Below are positions 1-5,530 of a stretch of 6,465 bases of DNA, in pieces. Each line of letters starts with the position of its first letter. Within the stretch, counting starts at the first letter, position 1. The stretch is from Alphaproteobacteria bacterium (GTDB taxonomy: Bacteria; Pseudomonadota; Alphaproteobacteria; Rhizobiales; Hyphomicrobiaceae). The stretch spans positions 1-6,465 of the forward strand of contig VBAB01000242.1 of NCBI GenBank assembly GCA_005888525.1, read 5' to 3'. Under the pieces are notes generated by a model that searched no databases, was not told where the DNA came from, and was given only the letters and a program-made list of their open reading frames with translations. The position numbers were made by a program, and so were the translations under genes.

Positions 1-1
1 C

Positions 2-519
2 GATGTTCCACTTGCCACTGTTTCGAACCTCAACCACGTGCTCCTGCATCTAGGCCGCCGTGTGATGGATACCAGGAAGGATACCCTTTCCTGTTCCTGA
101 CCTCTCATGGCGACAAAGGTGAGCTTACGATAGATTTGCCGGGGTTTCACTTCCAGCAATTGACCCCGGGACAGCTCAAGACAATGCTCGATGATTCCGG
201 CATTAGGCGGCGGGTCATCGTCATCTCGGCGTGCCACTCGGGTAGCTTCATTCGTGCTCTTGCTAATCCGACGACGTTAGTGATCACCGCCGCCCGCGCC
301 GACCGCAGCTCATTCGGCTGCGAGGATAGGCGACGGTGGACCTATTTCGGTGACGCCTATTTCAACCAAGCGCTTCGGCAGGACATGTCATTCACCCGCG
401 CCTTCGACAAAGCCAGGCGGCTAATCACCCTTTGGGAAACCACGGAAAGGCTGGTGCCATCACTGCCTCAGATGGCAGGCGGCGAGGCACTCGGAGCGCC
501 CCGCCTCAATATGAATTGA
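2..519 (+). pseudogene. C13-family (legumain-like) peptidase, frameshifted and 5'-truncated by the window
   Basis: This is a caspase-fold cysteine peptidase of the bacterial C13 type. The C-terminal part reads in the frame of base 1 and carries both expected catalytic residues: His in TSHG (codon 106-108) and Cys in SACHSG (codon 232-234). The family blocks LVITAARADRSSFGC and TYFGDAYFNQAL follow, and the frame ends with TGA at 517-519. The preceding block, PLATVSNLNHVLLHLG, then MDTRKDT, lies in the frame of base 2, which hits TGA at 98-100. Restoring one T in the run at about 87-89 would join the halves as TLFLFLTSHG, as expected for the family. A later TTG at 136 would exclude the catalytic His, so it is not a credible start. 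The N-terminus is outside the window. The lesion is either a true pseudogene mutation or a homopolymer sequencing error. Family assignment is from memory of the motifs. Confidence 0.8.
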
Positions 520-837
520 CGCACTTATCCACTGAGTATTTCCGACTTTGTTCACGATGCCGGATCTCAAGCGGGCTGCCCGCAGGGCTTCCTTCGCAGC
601 GACGGCTTCTTGGCAACCTTCGACTGGGCTCGACGCGAAGCGCATATGTCCTTGAGGCCGCTGTCAGTCGGCACAGCTCGGGGAGGCGGGCCTGGAAGGC
701 ACCGTGGATGATCAGATCCGTCCAGCGGCGCAGCTCGGTTGCTTGTCTTGCGGTCGCCATACGATGAGCCAGCAGAGCCGGCCTCACTGACACTGCTGAA
801 GCTAGTGTCCTGTAGCAGTGCGCGCGAAGGCCGCCAA
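520..837. other. Interval without a recognised gene
   Basis: This interval separates the convergent peptidase and peptidoglycan-binding-like genes. The longest candidate is a leftward frame from ATG 758-760 to a stop at 506. Its product would begin MATARQATELRRWTDLI and would overlap the end of the peptidase gene by 14 bases. It has no visible ribosome binding site, and its second half is Arg/Pro/Ser-rich and looks non-coding. The interval may hold the remains of a lost gene, but I cannot name one. Confidence 0.4.
790..820 (-). terminator. Possible weak terminator downstream of the peptidoglycan-binding-like gene
   Basis: CACTGCT (791-797) pairs with AGCAGTG (814-820) across a 16-base loop. 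A competing 5-bp pair, ACACT (790-794) with AGTGT (804-808), overlaps it. The structure lies 18 bases beyond the stop codon of the leftward gene ending at 838. There is no T tract and the loop is long, so this is only a candidate. Confidence 0.22.
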
Positions 838-1482
838 TCAATACAGACCAATTGCTCGGTCCACCTTCTTGATCCAACGACTCCAGGACTTCGTTGCGGA
901 ATCGGTCGGACGCAAGGGTCGGCGACTGGGCGTCGTCTCCCGCAAAGTCTCCGTCTGATCCGCCGGCGCTTGGTCAGCTCGGCGGCTATCCGAAGTCGAG
1001 TAGGTCGCAAGGGAACGCGGTGTCGAAGCCTTGATCAGTGCTGTGGGCATGCAACGACCCGACGGATCACGTGCCTCGTCGCGTTGGCATTGCCCGCAGA
1101 TGGCGCCCGATTGATCGCGCAAGAGCGCTAACAAGATCTCGTCCGGTTTGTCGGCGGGTAACTTAGCGTTGACCCGATCGACAAAGCGTTGGGCGGCCAA
1201 GCGGCTGGATGGCGTCCATATGCCGCTGCTCTCGCCCTCGTAGCATCCCAAGCGGCGCAGCTCCTTCTGCGCCTCGCGGGCAATCGCAAATTGGGACAAG
1301 GGTCCCACAGTCGGGTCGCTCAGTGCGCCAGGTGAAGCAAGCTGTGATCGCGATGGAAGCGTGACGACTACGAGATCGGGCTGTTCTGAGTGCTCTGGTT
1401 CGGCGATCGCAGCAAATGAAACAAAGCTATTTGCCGCAGCGATCAGCGATACGACAAAAGCAACCGGCCCCACCCTCAGCAT
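838..1482 (-). CDS. Exported peptidoglycan-binding-like protein (214 aa)
   Basis: The product starts with a signal peptide: a hydrophobic stretch at about residues 5-26, with likely cleavage after AIA at 27. Residues 66-125 form a peptidoglycan-binding-like helical repeat (AIAREAQKELRRLGCYEG, then GIWTPSSRLAAQRFVDRVNAKLP). In this family the block 'aQ.eLrrLGCy.G..dG.wg..sr.Al..F' is typical of alphaproteobacterial exported proteins, often fused to caspase-like domains. A short cysteine segment follows (C129, C132, C144, ending GRCMPTAL). The last 65 residues are Ser/Thr/Arg-rich and probably disordered. The ATG at 1480-1482 is supported by GGGGAG about 8 bases upstream. The role is inferred to be periplasmic or cell-wall associated; no catalytic domain is present. 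It converges on the C13 peptidase gene and lies 32 bases downstream of the end of a leftward gene fragment. Confidence 0.7.
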   Translation of the reverse strand: MLRVGPVAFVVSLIAAANSFVSFAAIAEPEHSEQPDLVVVTLPSRSQLASPGALSDPTVGPLSQFAIAREAQKELRRLGCYEGESSGIWTPSSRLAAQRFVDRVNAKLPADKPDEILLALLRDQSGAICGQCQRDEARDPSGRCMPTALIKASTPRSLATYSTSDSRRADQAPADQTETLRETTPSRRPLRPTDSATKSWSRWIKKVDRAIGLY

Positions 1483-1514
1483 TTGTGCTCTCCCCTGTGC
1501 CAGGGCGCGATGAC

Positions 1515-1658
1515 TTACATGGATTCGAATTCAGCGAGTTTGGCCTGCAACAACAGAGGGCCTGCCTCGGCAACCAGGTGAGCCCATGCTTGTAAGGAGA
1601 GCCAGGCCACGGCGATGCCGCCGCTGCAGCGATTCGCCAGCCAGAGGTCAACGACAAC
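1515..1658 (-). pseudogene. C-terminal piece of a split small gene of unknown function
   Basis: This leftward frame has no start codon of its own and ends with TAA at 1515-1517. It reads as plausible protein: VVVDLWLANRCSGG, a hydrophobic stretch IAVAWLSLQAWAHLV, then LLLQAKLAEFESM. Its upstream end coincides with the left border of the IS630 remnant, at the 7-base repeat CGACAAC (1652-1658). Joining it through that repeat to the fragment at 1876-2007 gives one 89-residue ORF. I do not recognise the family. It could be a membrane-associated small protein. The call rests on the reconstruction, not on homology. Confidence 0.4.
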
Positions 1659-1874
1659 CCGCCGATGAACGGCGCAAGCATCCGGGCGCCGCAGTCGAGA
1701 TCTGGGCGGATGAGCTTCGCATCGGCCTGAAGGCGATCACGCGTGGCGTGTGGGCGCCGATCGGCGAGCGTCCCGTTGCGCTCGGGCATCATCGCTTCGA
1801 GTGGCTCTACGTGACGGGCTTCGTCGAGCCCGCCACTGGCTGCACGGTCTGGAACGTCTCCAACGGCATCAGCT
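1659..1874 (+). mobile_element. IS630-family transposase remnant (internal fragment)
   Basis: The frame of base 1658 encodes HPGAAVEIWADELRIGLK, then GVWAPIGERPVALGHHRFEW and LYVTGFVEPATG, ending near NGIS. This is the first catalytic segment of an IS630-type DDE transposase, whose family pattern is W-x-x-D-E-H-R-x-G-L-K-P, R-V-W-A-P, A-L-G-H-H-R-F-E-W-L-Y-V-T. The fragment is inactive: the N-terminal helix-turn-helix part is missing, as is everything after the first third of the catalytic domain. The DEHR motif has become DELR and the segment before it is one residue short. No terminal inverted repeats are visible. It is flanked immediately by CGACAAC at 1652-1658 and 1875-1881. The frame stays open beyond both borders, but the encoded sequence there no longer resembles transposase. 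Confidence 0.75.
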
Positions 1875-1875
1875 C

Positions 1876-2007
1876 GACAACGCGGTCGGCGAGCGCTGCT
1901 GTGCTCACGCAGCAGACCGAAACATCCGCGCCAGCACGCTCTTCCAGTCCCTGGCGGCGCAGGTCCGGTAGCTCGTTCTCGGCCTTTAGCATCGACACGC
2001 GCGCCAT
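1876..2007 (-). pseudogene. N-terminal piece of a split small gene of unknown function
   Basis: The leftward ATG at 2005-2007 begins MARVSMLKAENELPDLRRQG, a short charged, possibly coiled-coil segment. ERAGADVSVCCVSTAALADR and VV follow, where the frame meets the IS630 remnant at the repeat CGACAAC (1875-1881). Continuing the frame past this point only reads the antisense of the transposase. It begins 24 bases after the stop codon of the MFS transporter on the same strand, so the two may have been co-transcribed. No clear ribosome binding site is seen. Together with the fragment at 1515-1658 it would form an 89-residue protein. The family is not recognised. Confidence 0.4.
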
Positions 2008-2031
2008 CGTCAGGCTGCAGCTTATATGGGT

Positions 2032-3321
2032 TCACGGCCTAAGCTCGGCATCGCCGCCACGCATTTCGTCTCTGGGCCTGACGTCCAGCGAGCGGCTGTA
2101 GATCGCGACGGCGACGGTGAGCACTATGGTGAGCACTCCGAACAGAACACGGTATGCGGTTTCAGTGCGTGTGCCATCGGCCAGCGGTTCGAACGCGCCG
2201 ACGATGATGCCGGAAAACGTCTGCATGCAAGCAACCCCGAGCATCACGGAAGTGTTGATCGTCGCTATGCCACGACCGATCAGGCGGTCTGGGAAGATGC
2301 CGCGGGCATGCGTCATCACCATGGTGGCGGAGGCGCTGAAGAAGCCGATGCCGAGGATGGCACCGATGGGGACCCAGATTGGCGGGTGGGACGCGAGGGC
2401 CAGGGTGGCGAGGATGGAAATGATCACCAAGCTACCGCCAATGGCGATCCATTTGCGCGTGTTCAGCAGGCGGTCCAGCGGGCCGAAGGCGAGCATACCA
2501 ACTTGGTAGGCGATGACGGCGACGAACAGGACGTTGCCGGCTTCGATGGGCCTCAGGCCATGCACCTCGCGCAGGAACGGGCCGCCCCACAAGCCCTGCA
2601 CGGTGAAAGTGCAGGCGTAGTTGCAAAAATTAAGTGCCAGAATGGGCTTGAGGCGGGGGTTACGCAGCACCTCCATCAGGCCTTGCAGCATCTGGCGCGG
2701 TGGCTCAGGGGTTCGGGCCAGGAAGGGGTGGCCGGGAGGGGCGTCGCGCACTACCAACCAGACGGCGATGGTGGCGAGTGCGGTGAAGACAACGGCGGCG
2801 CCGAACACGACGCGCCAGCCGATGGCCTGCGAGGCCCAGGCCAGTGGAGTGGTGGCGGCCAAGTTGCCCAGCAGTCCGATGGACAAGACCATGGCGGTGA
2901 GGGTGGAGAAACGATCCGGCGGGAACCAGCGGGAGATCACCACCATGCTGCCGACGAGCATGACGCCGAAGCCGGCGCCCATCAGCACACGGCCGGTCAG
3001 CAGGATCGGCCAGGTCGGCGCCAGGGTGAAGACGATGCCGCCGAAGGTGGCGAGGATGAGCATGCCGACTACGGTACGGCGTGGGCCGTAACGGTCGAAG
3101 AGGAAGCCGCAGGGGATCTGCATGGCGGCGAAGCCGAAGAAGAAGGCGCCTGTAAGTCCACCCAGGGCTTCCGGCCCGATGGACAGGTCGCGCATCAGGT
3201 CCAGGCCGATGGTGACGTTGGAGGCGCGAAAAAAATGGCTGGCGACGTAGGCAGTGGCCAACGTAGTGACGATGATCAGGCCCCGGCGGTGGGGAAAAGG
3301 GCGCCGCTCAGTGGACCGCAT
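2032..3321 (-). CDS. Major facilitator superfamily (MFS) transporter, 429 aa
   Basis: This is an inner-membrane secondary transporter, probably proton-coupled, of unknown substrate. The length and about 12 hydrophobic segments fit the family: for example residues 14-31, 52-75, 83-101, 105-129, 141-160 and 170-191 in the first half. A cytoplasmic loop (192-222) follows, then six more segments between about 224 and 409. The loop 2-3 signature is clear at residues 72-82 (GFLFDRYGPRR), with a degenerate copy in the second half (FGPLDRLLNTRK, 279-290). Segment 4 has the RxxxGxG pattern (R111, G115, G117). The antiporter motif C is not evident in segment 5, which slightly favours uptake over drug efflux. 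The only in-frame start after the upstream stop is ATG 3319-3321; its ribosome binding site is poor. The gene is intact, in contrast to its damaged neighbours, and very GC-rich. Confidence 0.9.
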   Translation of the reverse strand: MRSTERRPFPHRRGLIIVTTLATAYVASHFFRASNVTIGLDLMRDLSIGPEALGGLTGAFFFGFAAMQIPCGFLFDRYGPRRTVVGMLILATFGGIVFTLAPTWPILLTGRVLMGAGFGVMLVGSMVVISRWFPPDRFSTLTAMVLSIGLLGNLAATTPLAWASQAIGWRVVFGAAVVFTALATIAVWLVVRDAPPGHPFLARTPEPPRQMLQGLMEVLRNPRLKPILALNFCNYACTFTVQGLWGGPFLREVHGLRPIEAGNVLFVAVIAYQVGMLAFGPLDRLLNTRKWIAIGGSLVIISILATLALASHPPIWVPIGAILGIGFFSASATMVMTHARGIFPDRLIGRGIATINTSVMLGVACMQTFSGIIVGAFEPLADGTRTETAYRVLFGVLTIVLTVAVAIYSRSLDVRPRDEMRGGDAELRP

Positions 3322-3527
3322 CGATGGGGGTGATGTCCCGCTTACGCGTTCTCAGTAGCTGAACCTATGCGGCCTTGATGTGGGGCTCAAGGCAGGAGCT
3401 GATCCGGCGCTGGAGCGCGCTCGTGCGCGACAACAGCATCAAGGCAGACTGAGGTAGCCAGATCTGCCGCGCGTAAGGGGCCGCTAGGAGGCAGACCGTA
3501 CACCTAGCGCAGTCTGAGAGGAGCGAC
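3322..3527. other. Intergenic stretch upstream of the MFS gene
   Basis: No gene is recognised. The stretch should carry the leftward promoter of the MFS transporter, but I cannot see a convincing -35/-10 pair. A short rightward frame ending in TGA near 3450 (ELIRRWSALVRDNSIKAD) has no clear start signals and could be the tail of a lost gene. Confidence 0.35.
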
Positions 3528-3674
3528 GTGCGACGTCAGAAGCAGCTAGGCGAATTTCACGACACCTACGCCGCGTCGTTCACGTGGGTCAATTTCCTTG
3601 TCACGGCAGTAAACGGCGTAATCGAATTGATCGAAGCGTTCAGCGTCGTTGCGATCCTGACTCCACTGGCCTGA
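3528..3674 (+). CDS. Possible 48-residue small protein with a hydrophobic C-terminal half
   Basis: A GTG at 3528-3530 is preceded by GAGAGGAG at 3516-3523, a strong Shine-Dalgarno match about 5 bases away. The frame runs 48 codons to TGA at 3672-3674. The product begins MRRQKQLGEFHDTYAASF and continues with an aliphatic stretch, VNFLVTAVNGVIELIEAFSV, which could be a membrane or amphipathic helix. Nothing larger is encoded nearby. The family is not recognised, and chance cannot be excluded for so short a frame. The ribosome binding site and sensible composition are the only support. Confidence 0.35.
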   Translation: MRRQKQLGEFHDTYAASFTWVNFLVTAVNGVIELIEAFSVVAILTPLA

Positions 3675-4254
3675 TCGCGTCAAGAAACAGTTCTTGCCTT
3701 TGAGCGTTCGAATGATGATCCACATTGCGTTTCCGATCCCTGACGTTTGTTGCTTGGCCCAGGAATACCGTTGACGTCGACCGATATCAACCTTCAGCCA
3801 GCAGCAGAATTTCAGGTGCAGGCATGCAATTCCGGCAGATGTCTGAGGCTAGTGGCAGAGCTGATGAGTGTTTGCCACGCCCGCCGCTGTTTGCCTGCTA
3901 TTATTGGTTCCGGCCGAACGCGCGCGCGAGACTTGAGAGGGCAGTTGACACATCGGATGGGAAATGGAGCGCTGGCCATAGGCCCCAAGCTACCGCGCCC
4001 ATCCTCGACTCGACCGACGCGGAAGTTCATGGCGCTGCAGCGTTTCTTCCGGAATCAGAGGGTCCGCTGAGGTGCGTCGGGCTCACACAAGGAGCGCATA
4101 AGCGTGATCCGCTGTTGCCGCCGGGCCTAATTCAACTGATCACTGATTGTCGGAACGATCGGCGCACCGACGCATTGAGGGGGAGAGCAAGGTGCTGCGG
4201 CGAACCATGCCAAATGCCGAAGCAGCTCGAACGTCACAGTCCATTGGAGGATCC
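3675..4254. other. 580-base interval with no supported gene
   Basis: A long rightward frame (3725-4273) crosses this interval. Its product is rich in Arg, Cys and Pro, lacks conserved blocks, and overlaps the start of the well-supported gene at 4255, so I do not accept it. The leftward frame at 3812-4030 is equally unconvincing. Near the right end, GGAAC at 4152-4156 and CATT at 4173-4176 are 16 bases apart and resemble a degenerate EcfG promoter for the gene at 4255. No repeats or RNA genes were recognised. Confidence 0.4.
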
Positions 4255-4515
4255 ATGCGAAATATCGTTCTAGGAATGTTGGTTGCTGTCGGCGCTGGGA
4301 TAGGAGCGCTTCCCACGTCTGCCGCCCCGCTTTCCGGTGCAACATCTCAACCCGAGGCAAGTCTCGTTCAGAAGACACAGGGCTGGGGCTACTGCCGGCG
4401 GTTGCAGCGCGCGTGCGAATTCAAGCGCGAGCGCAGAGAGGTCGGAGAAGGCAATTGCTCCCGATATCGTCGTGAGTGCGGGGGCTTTGGATATCGCGGC
4501 GATCGTCGCCGGTAA
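4255..4515 (+). CDS. Small secreted Cys/Arg-rich protein (86 aa)
   Basis: The protein has a clear signal peptide: MRN, hydrophobic residues 4-19, and likely cleavage after TSA or TSAA at 23-24. The mature part is short and very basic, with four cysteines at 47, 54, 68 and 75. These form two similar units, CRRLQRAC and CSRYRREC, each with six residues between cysteines and thirteen between the units. This suggests two disulfides in the periplasm or outside the cell. GGAGG at 4246-4250, 4 bases before the ATG, fixes the start; the gene ends with TAA at 4513-4515. It resembles small conserved exported proteins of Bradyrhizobium that have no assigned function; that likeness is from memory. A strong hairpin lies 22 bases downstream. 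Confidence 0.75.
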   Translation: MRNIVLGMLVAVGAGIGALPTSAAPLSGATSQPEASLVQKTQGWGYCRRLQRACEFKRERREVGEGNCSRYRRECGGFGYRGDRRR

Positions 4516-4537
4516 AGACCAATTGCCACGCTAGTCG

Positions 4538-4562
4538 GGGGCGCCTCCTTACGAGGCGCCCC
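4538..4562. terminator. Hairpin terminator between two convergent genes
   Basis: GGGGCGCCTC (4538-4547) pairs perfectly with GAGGCGCCCC (4553-4562) around a 5-base loop. It lies 22 bases after the stop of the rightward secreted-protein gene and 32 bases after the stop of the leftward csbD gene, so one structure can serve both. No T tract follows on either strand. Efficient intrinsic termination is therefore inferred from stem strength and position only. Confidence 0.7.
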
Positions 4563-4594
4563 ATATGGTCGTCGCCTACTTGCGGCGGCTCAGT

Positions 4595-4780
4595 TCAATC
4601 GTGCTCGCTTGCCTTGCGCGCCGCGTCCTTTATGTCGCCCACCGCCTGGTGTGCGGAGCCTTTGGCCTTGTCGACTTTGCCTTCGGCCTGCCGCTTCTTA
4701 TCGCCCGTCATCTTGCCGATTGTGTCCTTCACCGCGCCCTTGGTCTTATCGTAGGCGCCTTTCACATGCTCTTTGTCCAT
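4595..4780 (-). CDS. csbD: CsbD-family stress-response protein (61 aa)
   Basis: This is a small, highly charged, soluble protein of the CsbD family, widely induced by general stress in bacteria; its molecular function is unknown. The whole length matches the family. It starts MDKEHVKGAYDKTKGAVKDT, then has IGKMTGDKKRQAEGKVDKAKG, with the characteristic repeated KG and A-x-G-K-x-D-K-A-K-G pattern, and ends DAARKASEHD. About half the residues are Lys, Asp, Glu or Ala. The ATG at 4778-4780 is supported by AAAGGAA about 8 bases upstream. An EcfG-type promoter lies 35 bases before the start, so control by the PhyR-NepR-EcfG general stress cascade is likely. It stands alone and converges on the secreted-protein gene. 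Confidence 0.92.
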   Translation of the reverse strand: MDKEHVKGAYDKTKGAVKDTIGKMTGDKKRQAEGKVDKAKGSAHQAVGDIKDAARKASEHD

Positions 4781-4814
4781 CGTCGGTTCCTTTCACATTG
4801 GTATGCAAAAAAGC

Positions 4815-4839
4815 AACGTTGGCCATGCCGCGCCGTTCC
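4815..4839 (-). promoter_or_regulatory. EcfG-type general stress promoter for csbD
   Basis: On the minus strand GGAAC (4835-4839) is followed after exactly 16 bases by CGTT (4815-4818). This matches the established alphaproteobacterial EcfG consensus GGAAC-N16/17-CGTT. The -10 element ends 35 bases before the csbD ATG, a normal leader length. A promoter of this class upstream of a CsbD gene fits the known general stress regulon. Confidence 0.8.
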
Positions 4840-4925
4840 AAGCTCCAACATGACACCCAGTGTTATTGGCTGACTGTCACGAAGGTTCGGTGTGCCGCGG
4901 GCCACGCGCACGAGTGATTTCACGC

Positions 4926-5141
4926 TCACTCAGGCGCAGCTCCGCGACTTGCGGCAGGCCCGATCCGCTCCAATAGCCGCGGTCTCGCGTGGTCGGCCAC
5001 TTGACGCATGGCCGCCGTAATGGGTTTGGCCAATTCCAACACGTCGAGCTGAAAAGCGCTCCTTGCTGGGTGACGAAGAGTGCAAGTCTTGCCAACTGCA
5101 TCACGACCGGTCCATTCGCCGATCCCAGGAGGCGATGTCAC
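4926..5141 (-). CDS. Possible small protein translationally coupled to the DUF4326 gene (71 aa)
   Basis: The GTG at 5139-5141 overlaps the TGA stop of the upstream DUF4326 gene (GTGA), a common layout for translational coupling. The frame runs 71 codons to TGA at 4926-4928. The product starts MTSPPGIGEWTGRDAVGK, and its later part, LDVLELAKPITAAMRQVADH, looks like an amphipathic helix. No domain or signal peptide is recognised. The C-terminus (RGAAPE) may be natural or truncated. Another leftward frame (4877-5104) overlaps it and looks less protein-like. Support is positional only. Confidence 0.35.
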   Translation of the reverse strand: MTSPPGIGEWTGRDAVGKTCTLRHPARSAFQLDVLELAKPITAAMRQVADHARPRLLERIGPAASRGAAPE

Positions 5142-5530
5142 GCATTGGCGAGTTCAATAAGCACATCGGCGTGGCACGGGTCGGTAAGCTTGCAAGTGCA
5201 AGATAGATCCTTGCCTTGCAGCTCGGTGGGATCGAGGCCGGCTTCGAGCAAATGGTCGCGATAGAGAATAACCGCCGCAGCTTTCCAACCACCGCGGTTG
5301 AAGGCTTCCTCAATATCGGGTTCTGAGCTTACTAGCGCGTCAACGTCCCGCTTTTTGACGGGGTTGGCCCACTTGGTTCCGGGACCAACGTCGACAACGT
5401 TCGGGGCTGTTTTGCTTCCCAGCGTGCGCTGAAAGCGCTGAGGGCGGCTTATCGGGCGTTTGCCGGTTAAGATCGCATCAAGGGACATCACAGAGAAATG
5501 GGTGTTGGCGCAGCAGATCGGCGCCTTCAT
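5138..5530 (-). CDS. DUF4326 domain protein (130 aa)
   Basis: This is a DUF4326 protein of unknown biochemical function; such proteins are small, soluble and common in phages and bacterial accessory regions. The N-terminal signature is at residues 45-57 (VVDVGPGTKWANP). The family's C-terminal signature is at 103-129: ELQGKDLSCTCKL, then DPCHADVLIELAN, with C111, C113, C119 and H120, a set that could bind metal. The ATG at 5528-5530 gives the longest form. The internal ATG at 5486-5488 (MSLDAILTGKRP) is more likely, because residues 1-14 look atypical and overlap the divergent membrane-protein gene. Neither start has a clear ribosome binding site. The stop overlaps the GTG of the next small ORF. 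Confidence 0.8.
   Translation of the reverse strand: MKAPICCANTHFSVMSLDAILTGKRPISRPQRFQRTLGSKTAPNVVDVGPGTKWANPVKKRDVDALVSSEPDIEEAFNRGGWKAAAVILYRDHLLEAGLDPTELQGKDLSCTCKLTDPCHADVLIELANA

Noticed and set aside
567..1010. Leftward 147-codon ORF overlapping the end of the peptidoglycan-binding-like gene
   Set aside because: It is out of frame with the better supported gene, is extremely Arg-rich and has no ribosome binding site.
1652..1881. CGACAAC pair as a genuine IS630 target-site duplication
   Set aside because: IS630 elements duplicate TA, and the fragment lacks both terminal inverted repeats. The repeat is reported only as a flanking microhomology.
1427..2035. 202-codon leftward ORF across the IS630 remnant
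   Set aside because: It spans the signal-peptide end of another gene and the antisense of the transposase. The sequence is rich in Arg, Cys and Pro with no family likeness.
2026..3333. 435-codon rightward ORF opposite the MFS gene
   Set aside because: It mirrors the transporter gene, and its product is dominated by Gly, Asp, Glu, His and Gln without conserved blocks. The opposite strand encodes a full 12-helix transporter.
3945..3980. TTGACA as a sigma-70 type -35 box
   Set aside because: No acceptable -10 element follows at 16-18 bases, and no gene starts close downstream.
3725..4273. 182-codon rightward ORF
   Set aside because: Its composition is not protein-like, and it runs over the ribosome binding site and start of the well-supported secreted-protein gene at 4255.
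4565..4917. Rightward ORFs opposite csbD
   Set aside because: CsbD on the other strand is unmistakable; these are its complement read in other frames.
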